From positions 62,001 through 126,000 of the forward strand of contig CAVRJA010000004.1 of the NCBI GenBank assembly GCA_963721405.1: a stretch of DNA of 64,000 bases, given 5' to 3'. Below the pieces are notes generated by a model. The model was not told where the DNA came from and did no database searches. It was given only the letters and a program-made list of their open reading frames with translations. The position numbers and the translations under genes were made by a program. This DNA comes from JAFNAG01 sp963721405 (GTDB lineage Bacteria; Acidobacteriota; UBA6911). This document shows positions 59,086-64,000 of the stretch, one piece after another; the stretch's first letter is position 1, and the number at the start of each line of letters is the position of its first letter.

Positions 59086-59787
59086 ATGAAACTGCAAAGA
59101 TTAAGAAGACTTGGAATTACCTGCATCGGCGCGGGTGTGCTGTCCGCGGGAATGTTGTTTGCGGAAGAGAGCGCGGCTTCGCGCTTGAAGGCCTCAAGCG
59201 ATGTCATGAAGCAGATCATGGCGACTCCGGACAAAGCTATCCCGAAGGAGTTGCTTGAAAGCTGCCAGTGTATCGTGATCGTTCCGGGAATGAAAAAGGG
59301 CGCGTTTATCGTGGGAGCCAGCTACGGCAGGGGCTTCATGATGTGCCGCCTGGCTTCAGGCACTGGCTGGTCCGCACCGGCAGCCATAAAGGTGGAAGGC
59401 GGGAGCTTCGGTTTTCAGATCGGAGGCTCGGAGACGGACGCCGTCATGCTAGTCATGAACTCTGGAGGCGTTGAAAAACTCCTTTCGAGCAAGTTCACCC
59501 TTGGCGCGGATGCTTCCGTGGCAGCCGGGCCAGTGGGCCGCACCTCGTCGGCCGATACAGATCTCAAGATGCACGCGGAGATCCTGTCCTATTCTCGCGC
59601 ACGGGGCGTTTTTGCCGGTATCTCCCTGGACGGTGCAACCCTGCGGCCCGATAACGACGCAAATGCCGAGCTGTATGGAAAGGATGTAACCAACAGGGAA
59701 ATCGTCACGGGCACGAAGACGAGGAAATCAGTGGCGGGAAACAAGCTGACAGCGGACATGAATAGGTATTCACTTAAGAACAAGTAA
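59086..59787 (+). CDS. SYLF-domain (YSC84-like) exported lipid-binding protein
   Basis: 233 residues from the ATG at 59086 (AAGGAGAG upstream; an earlier Met has none). Signal peptide about 9-27. The SYLF/Ysc84 domain fills the rest: AIPKELLESCQCIVIVPGMK-KGAFIVGASYGRGFMMCR, WSAPAAIKVEGGSFGFQIGG-SETDAVMLVMNSGGVEKLL, and FTLGADASVAAGPVGRTSSA, then ARGVFAGISLDGATLRPDND. The domain binds phosphoinositides in yeast; bacterial members are periplasmic and common in Acidobacteriota and Proteobacteria, function unclear. It sits behind promoter element B and 59 bases before a csbD gene. Confidence 0.9.
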   Translation: MKLQRLRRLGITCIGAGVLSAGMLFAEESAASRLKASSDVMKQIMATPDKAIPKELLESCQCIVIVPGMKKGAFIVGASYGRGFMMCRLASGTGWSAPAAIKVEGGSFGFQIGGSETDAVMLVMNSGGVEKLLSSKFTLGADASVAAGPVGRTSSADTDLKMHAEILSYSRARGVFAGISLDGATLRPDNDANAELYGKDVTNREIVTGTKTRKSVAGNKLTADMNRYSLKNK

Positions 59788-59846
59788 AAGTGCCCATGAG
59801 GTTGTGCCTGCACTGGCCAAGCTCGACCTCGAGAAAGGACAACAGC

Positions 59847-60053
59847 ATGAATTGGGATCAAGTGGAAGGCAAGTGGAAACAGTTTACCGGCTCTGCCCGG
59901 GAGCGCTGGGGCAAGCTCACACATGATGACTGGCAGGTGATCGGCGGCAAAAAAGACCAACTGGTAGGGCGGATTCAGGAGCGATATGGGATCGCGAAAG
60001 AGGACGCCGAAAAGCAGGCCGATGAGTGGGCCCGCGCACTCGATAAGCTTTAG
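59847..60053 (+). CDS. CsbD-family stress protein
   Basis: 68 residues, complete: MNWDQVEGKWKQFTGSARER-WGKLTHDDWQVIGGKKDQLV, then GRIQERYGIAKEDAEKQADE. This is the CsbD domain, a sigma-B-induced protein in Bacillus and a widespread hydrophilic stress protein with no known activity. GAGAAAGGACAACAGC precedes the ATG. It is probably cotranscribed with the SYLF gene under promoter element B. Confidence 0.93.
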   Translation: MNWDQVEGKWKQFTGSARERWGKLTHDDWQVIGGKKDQLVGRIQERYGIAKEDAEKQADEWARALDKL

Positions 60054-60436
60054 CGCGAAGGTCGGATGCCATGGTTCGCAAGTTCCTCGCACCGGAGAGA
60101 GAAATCAGTCCCATAGGAGCATTTTCATTTGTGCCGAATCATACCCTCCGCGGTTCAATCCGCAGTTCCCTCTGCGAATCTTCCTGCACCTTGAAGGGAA
60201 GGGGGACCATCTCTCCTTCCCTTTCTCCTTCCTTTTGGGCGAAGCAGAGCAGTTGCTGCGGAGAAAGAGAGGATAGACACGATGAACTCAAGTCACCTGG
60301 ACAGGGCGTGCACCTGCGCTTCCCGCAGATCAACAGAACCTAAGCTATAATCACTGTAGGAGGGAACGCGTCCAAGCCTGCCACCCGGATTGCGACCCGG
60401 TTGGTTGAGAGTTCGCTGCTAAATAAGGAGACCGGC
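60054..60436. other. Intergenic region with a -10 box before the glucan synthase
   Basis: No gene was recognised. TATAAT (60346-60351) with a poor -35 (CCGCAG at 17 bp) lies about 90 bases before the TTG start of the next gene; AAGGAG (60425-60430) is its ribosome site. Confidence 0.45.
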
Positions 60437-63400
60437 TTGAAGGCGAGCAAGACGATTTTCGGGAACTTGCTGGATTTCTGGGCAGACCTCCGCGCAAACG
60501 GTGCGGCCCGGGAGTACGGCCTCGCCGAGCCACCGCTGCGAGCCGAACTGTTCAGCCGCGCCCAGATGGAGCAGCATGGCAAATCCCTGGCGGGTTTGCA
60601 CAGGTTGAGTACGGGACGAGCTCCGGGCCGGCTTCTGACGCGGCTGGCTGACAATGAAGACGTCCTCATCGAAGTCCGCAATCTGGTCGAGGATGCGGTG
60701 AAGGCGAACCGCCGGATTTCGCCCGCCGGGGAATGGCTGCTCGACAACTTCTATCTCATCGAAGAGCAGATTCGCACGGCCAAGCGACACTTACCAAAGG
60801 GGTACAGCCGCGAACTGCCTTGCCTGCTGGACGGGCCTTCGGCTGGTCTCCCAAGGGTGTATGACATTGCGTTGGAGGCGATCTCGCACGGCGATGGCCG
60901 CGTAGATTCGGAGAGTCTCAGCAGTTTTGTGGCAGCCTACCAGACCGTGACGGCCCTGCGACTGGGCGAACTGTGGGCGATCCCGATTATGTTGCGCCTG
61001 GCGCTGATCGAGAATCTTCGACGCGTCGGGTCACGGGTCGCCGCCGCCAGGATCGACCGAAACCACGCCGACTCCTGGGCAGACCAGATGACGGAGATCG
61101 CCGAGAAAGACCCAAAGAGCCTGATTCTGGCGATCGCGGACATGGCGCGGTCGAACCCTCCGGTGTCGAGTCCCTTTGTCGCGGAATTTGCGCGCCGGCT
61201 GCAGGGACAGAGTCCCGCCTTGGCGTTGCCGCTCACCTGGATCGAGCAGCGGCTCGCCGAGTCCGGCCTTACGATTGAAAAGTTGGTGCAGTCAGAGAAT
61301 CAACAGCAGGCCGCAGATCAAGTTTCGATCAGCAACAGCGTCGGCAGTCTCAGGTTTTTGGGAACGAGAGACTGGCGCGAATTCGTCGAGAATATGAGTG
61401 TTGTCGAGCAGACCCTGCGCGGGGATCCCGGCGGAGTCTACGGCAAGATGGATTTTGTCACCCGTGATCGCTACCGTCACGCGGTGGAGACGATAGCGAA
61501 GAGCAGCAGACTACCTGAAGGCGAAGTAGCGCGCAAAACGATCCAGTTGGCAAAAGAGGGCGCGGTCAGGAAAGGCAGCGACGATCGGGCAGCACATGTC
61601 GGGTTTTATCTGATCGACAAGGGATTACCGCTGTTGGAACGAACGGCGGAGGTGCACCTGTCCGCCGCCGAGGCTCTTCAGCGCATGAGCCGGCAGTTTC
61701 CTTTGCTCCTCTATCTCGGCATGATCACGCTGATTACCGGGGCCTTTGCCGGCGTCTTAATGACAAAGGCACATGCCGGCGGGTTCCATGGATGGCCGCT
61801 CGCCCTGATGGGTGTCCTCTCGCTGCTGGTCGGAAGTCATCTGGCGGTGGCGCTGGTGAACTGGCTGGCGACGTTGCTGGCCAAACCGCACTTGCTGCCG
61901 CGCATGGACTTTTCCGGAGGAATTCCGCCGGAATCAAGCACGCTGGTTGTGATCCCGACCATGCTCACGAGTGCTCAAAACCTCGAAGATCTGGTCGAGG
62001 CCCTCGAGGTCCGGTTTCTGGCAAACCGCGACGAACACCTGTACTTCGGCCTGCTGACAGATTTTCGAGACGCGCACCAGGAAACGCTTGCGGAAGACGA
62101 GCCGCTGTTAGAGCTGGCCCGGAAGAGGATCGAAGAACTGAATGAAAAGTACGGGCGCGCAAAAGCCGGCAATTTCTTCCTCTTCCATCGCCCGCGCCGC
62201 TGGAATCCCCGCGAGCGGATTTGGATGGGTTACGAGCGCAAGCGGGGGAAGCTTGCGGATTTGAATTCTCTTATGCGCGGCGGTTCCAGGGACCGGTTCG
62301 CCCTCGTCATCGGGGACATTTCAGTTTTATCGAACGTGAAGTATGTAATCACCCTTGATACGGATACGCAACTACCGCGCGATTCGGCGTGGCAGTTTGC
62401 CGGAACCATGGCGCACCCGCTGAATCGTGCGCGCTACGACGAAACGAAACAGGGCATCTGTGAGGGATACTGCATTCTTCAGCCACGCGTGGCCATAAGT
62501 CTGGCGGGCACAAACCGGTCGCGATACGCGCGCTTGTTCGGGAGTGAGCCGGGCATCGACCCGTACACGCGCGCCGTCTCCGATGTTTACCAGGACCTTT
62601 TTCACGAAGGTTCATTCATTGGCAAGGGAATCTATGATGTCGACGCGTTTGAGCGGGTGCTCAAGGGTCGCCTTCCGGAAAACCGGATTCTCAGTCACGA
62701 CCTCCTGGAGGGGTGCTACACGCGTGCCGGGCTGTTGAGCGATGTGCTTCTGTACGAGGAATATCCCTCCGGCTACAACGCCGACGTCAGCCGCCGCCAC
62801 CGCTGGATCCGCGGCGATTGGCAAATCGCGCGCTGGTTGCTGCCCCTCGTGCCCGGCTTTGCCGGCCGCCATCAGAAGAATCCGCTCTCCGTTTTGTCCC
62901 GATGGAAGATCTTCGACAATCTGCGCCGCAGTCTGGTGCCTGCGGGGTTGACATTGATGTTGCTGCTGGGCTGGACAGTATCGTCCTCGCCATGGTTCTG
63001 GACCTTGGCGATGATCGGCATCATCCTGATTCCTTCTTTGATCAATTGCATCCTGGACCTGCTGCGCAAGCCGGTCGATGTACTTCTGGCCCAACACCTT
63101 TCTGCCGCAGCGCGTTGTTCAGCACGGCACTTCTCGCAGACGGCATTTACGCTTGTGTGCCTCCCCTACGAGGCATCTTTCAGCCTGGATGCGATTGTAC
63201 GCACGGTGGGGCGGATGCTGTTCTCGCACAGGCGACTTCTCGAATGGAGCCCCTCGAACCACCTGGACGGCAACAGCCGCTGGAACCTCTTCGCCTCTTA
63301 CCTGTCCATGTGGACTGCCCCCGTTTTAGCCGTTGCTACAGGGATCTGGCTCGCGCTTTCGAGGCCCGCCACCCTGGTGGTGGCTGGGCCTATACTGGGT

Positions 63401-64000
63401 CTCTGGTTTGCTTCCCCCGTGATCGCCTGGTGGATCAGCCGGCCGCTCGCTCGCCATGCCGCCCGGCTGTCCATCGACCAGACCATCTTTCTTAAGAAGG
63501 TTGCCAGGAAGACCTGGGCGTACTTCGAAACCTTCGTCGGGCCGGAGGATCATTGGCTGCCGCCTGACAATTTTCAGGAGCGTCCGGTTGCCGCGATCGG
63601 TCATCGTACGTCGCCGACCAACATGGGACTTGCGTTATTGGCAAATCTGTCGGCCTACGACTTCGGCTACATTACACCGGGAAAACTGATTGAACGCACA
63701 GCGAATGCATTCCACACGATGGAAGCATTGGAACGCCACCGGGGCCATTTCTACAATTGGTATGATACGCAGTCCCTGAAACCGCTGCTGCCTGCGTATA
63801 TCTCCACGGTAGACAGCGGAAACCTCGCGGGACACCTATTGACCTTGCGGCCGGGCCTGCTCGCACTCCCCGATCAAAACATCCTGGGAGAGCGCATTCT
63901 TGGCGGGCTGCGCGACACGCTGAGGATTCTCAAGGACACCGCTGGAGGAGCCGCTCACGCCCGGCTCGCTCACCTTCAGACGGATCTTGGTTCCGACTCC
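60437..64000 (+). CDS. ndvB: Cyclic beta-1,2-glucan synthase (NdvB-like), 3' end cut by window edge
   Basis: The frame is open for 1188 codons to the right edge without a stop; family members have about 2800 residues. The start is a TTG at 60437 with AAGGAG 6 bases upstream; no in-frame ATG is near. N-terminal helical domain (1-400: LAEPPLRAELFSRAQMEQHG, WLLDNFYLIEEQIRTAKRHL) then membrane helices (about 415-475). The GT84 glycosyltransferase core follows: Asp641 and Asp643 in ITLDTDTQLPRD, KGIYDVDAF, Asp755 in SHDLLEG and QIARW (Q796-R799-W800, the QxxRW motif). More helices (about 830-880) lead to WNLFASYLSMW and GHRTSPTNMGLAL, the start of the C-terminal phosphorylase-like part. It makes periplasmic cyclic glucans for osmotic adaptation. 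Confidence 0.93.
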   Translation, partial: MKASKTIFGNLLDFWADLRANGAAREYGLAEPPLRAELFSRAQMEQHGKSLAGLHRLSTGRAPGRLLTRLADNEDVLIEVRNLVEDAVKANRRISPAGEWLLDNFYLIEEQIRTAKRHLPKGYSRELPCLLDGPSAGLPRVYDIALEAISHGDGRVDSESLSSFVAAYQTVTALRLGELWAIPIMLRLALIENLRRVGSRVAAARIDRNHADSWADQMTEIAEKDPKSLILAIADMARSNPPVSSPFVAEFARRLQGQSPALALPLTWIEQRLAESGLTIEKLVQSENQQQAADQVSISNSVGSLRFLGTRDWREFVENMSVVEQTLRGDPGGVYGKMDFVTRDRYRHAVETIAKSSRLPEGEVARKTIQLAKEGAVRKGSDDRAAHVGFYLIDKGLPLLERTAEVHLSAAEALQRMSRQFPLLLYLGMITLITGAFAGVLMTKAHAGGFHGWPLALMGVLSLLVGSHLAVALVNWLATLLAKPHLLPRMDFSGGIPPESSTLVVIPTMLTSAQNLEDLVEALEVRFLANRDEHLYFGLLTDFRDAHQETLAEDEPLLELARKRIEELNEKYGRAKAGNFFLFHRPRRWNPRERIWMGYERKRGKLADLNSLMRGGSRDRFALVIGDISVLSNVKYVITLDTDTQLPRDSAWQFAGTMAHPLNRARYDETKQGICEGYCILQPRVAISLAGTNRSRYARLFGSEPGIDPYTRAVSDVYQDLFHEGSFIGKGIYDVDAFERVLKGRLPENRILSHDLLEGCYTRAGLLSDVLLYEEYPSGYNADVSRRHRWIRGDWQIARWLLPLVPGFAGRHQKNPLSVLSRWKIFDNLRRSLVPAGLTLMLLLGWTVSSSPWFWTLAMIGIILIPSLINCILDLLRKPVDVLLAQHLSAAARCSARHFSQTAFTLVCLPYEASFSLDAIVRTVGRMLFSHRRLLEWSPSNHLDGNSRWNLFASYLSMWTAPVLAVATGIWLALSRPATLVVAGPILGLWFASPVIAWWISRPLARHAARLSIDQTIFLKKVARKTWAYFETFVGPEDHWLPPDNFQERPVAAIGHRTSPTNMGLALLANLSAYDFGYITPGKLIERTANAFHTMEALERHRGHFYNWYDTQSLKPLLPAYISTVDSGNLAGHLLTLRPGLLALPDQNILGERILGGLRDTLRILKDTAGGAAHARLAHLQTDLGSDS

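Noticed and set aside
57228..60436. Further copies of the repeated promoter element before the antiporter, UspA and glucan-synthase genes
   Set aside because: Looked for TGAGCAAT/TGAACTGACA pairs 22 bp apart; only copy B is present. The other upstream regions lack both half-sites.

Overview
The window reads as a chromosomal segment of a GC-rich soil-type bacterium, most likely an Acidobacteriota member of the Solibacter/Bryobacter kind. The hints are a long NHL-repeat secreted protein with a C-terminal module I associate with that group, a VWFA-related secreted protein, remnants of ADOP-type MacB-like permeases, a DUF1579 protein, a PEP-CTERM protein and two-component kinases fused to CheB/CheR. 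This assignment is inference from gene content; there is no rRNA or tRNA in the window to test it.

Layout. 1-6.2 kb is a gene graveyard: an IS1634-type transposase (cut by the window edge) next to a truncated ABC permease, then broken pieces of an outer-membrane barrel, an alpha/beta hydrolase, VapC, a DUF4239-like membrane protein, a phage integrase and a phage terminase, with an apparently intact HigBA-type toxin-antitoxin pair among them. 6.5-16 kb holds secreted proteins (NHL, VWA, DUF1579), a membrane protein/XRE pair, and further remnants (Fic, TonB, permease). 16-23.4 kb is a copper/silver-type efflux operon (outer-membrane factor, adaptor with metal-binding motif, HME-RND pump, NosL-like protein) preceded by a perfect inverted repeat. 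25-31.6 kb is housekeeping: a DEAD-box helicase coupled to an L7Ae-like gene, an RluA-like protein lacking the usual catalytic Asp, groESL with a strong terminator, a fatty-acid desaturase and a STAS protein. 32-46 kb is envelope and signalling: LolA-like protein, polyphosphate kinase, two closely related Crp/Fnr regulators flanking a CheB-CheR-PAS histidine kinase with its NarL-type response regulator, two kaiB genes and another histidine kinase. 46-60 kb is rich in stress and surface genes: small membrane proteins, a zinc-dependent phospholipase C family protein, a sortase operon with its probable LPxTA substrate, a Gln/Ala-repeat protein, a flippase-like membrane protein, an antiporter fused to UspA domains, a tandem UspA protein, SYLF and CsbD proteins. 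From 60.4 kb to the right edge runs one open frame for a cyclic beta-1,2-glucan synthase (NdvB-like) that has a TTG start.

The most interesting observation is a family of eight promoter-like elements between 31.7 and 58.9 kb, each lying upstream of an envelope or stress gene. Every copy has two direct repeats exactly 22 bp apart (best half: TGAGCAATAYTGAACTGACA). In seven of eight copies the second repeat runs into a -35 position followed by a 17-bp spacer and a TATAAR-like -10. This looks like a regulon driven by one activator bound at two sites on the same face of the helix. The regulator is not identifiable from the window. Members precede the STAS, LolA-like, small-membrane-protein, phospholipase-like, sortase-substrate, Gln/Ala-repeat and SYLF/CsbD genes.
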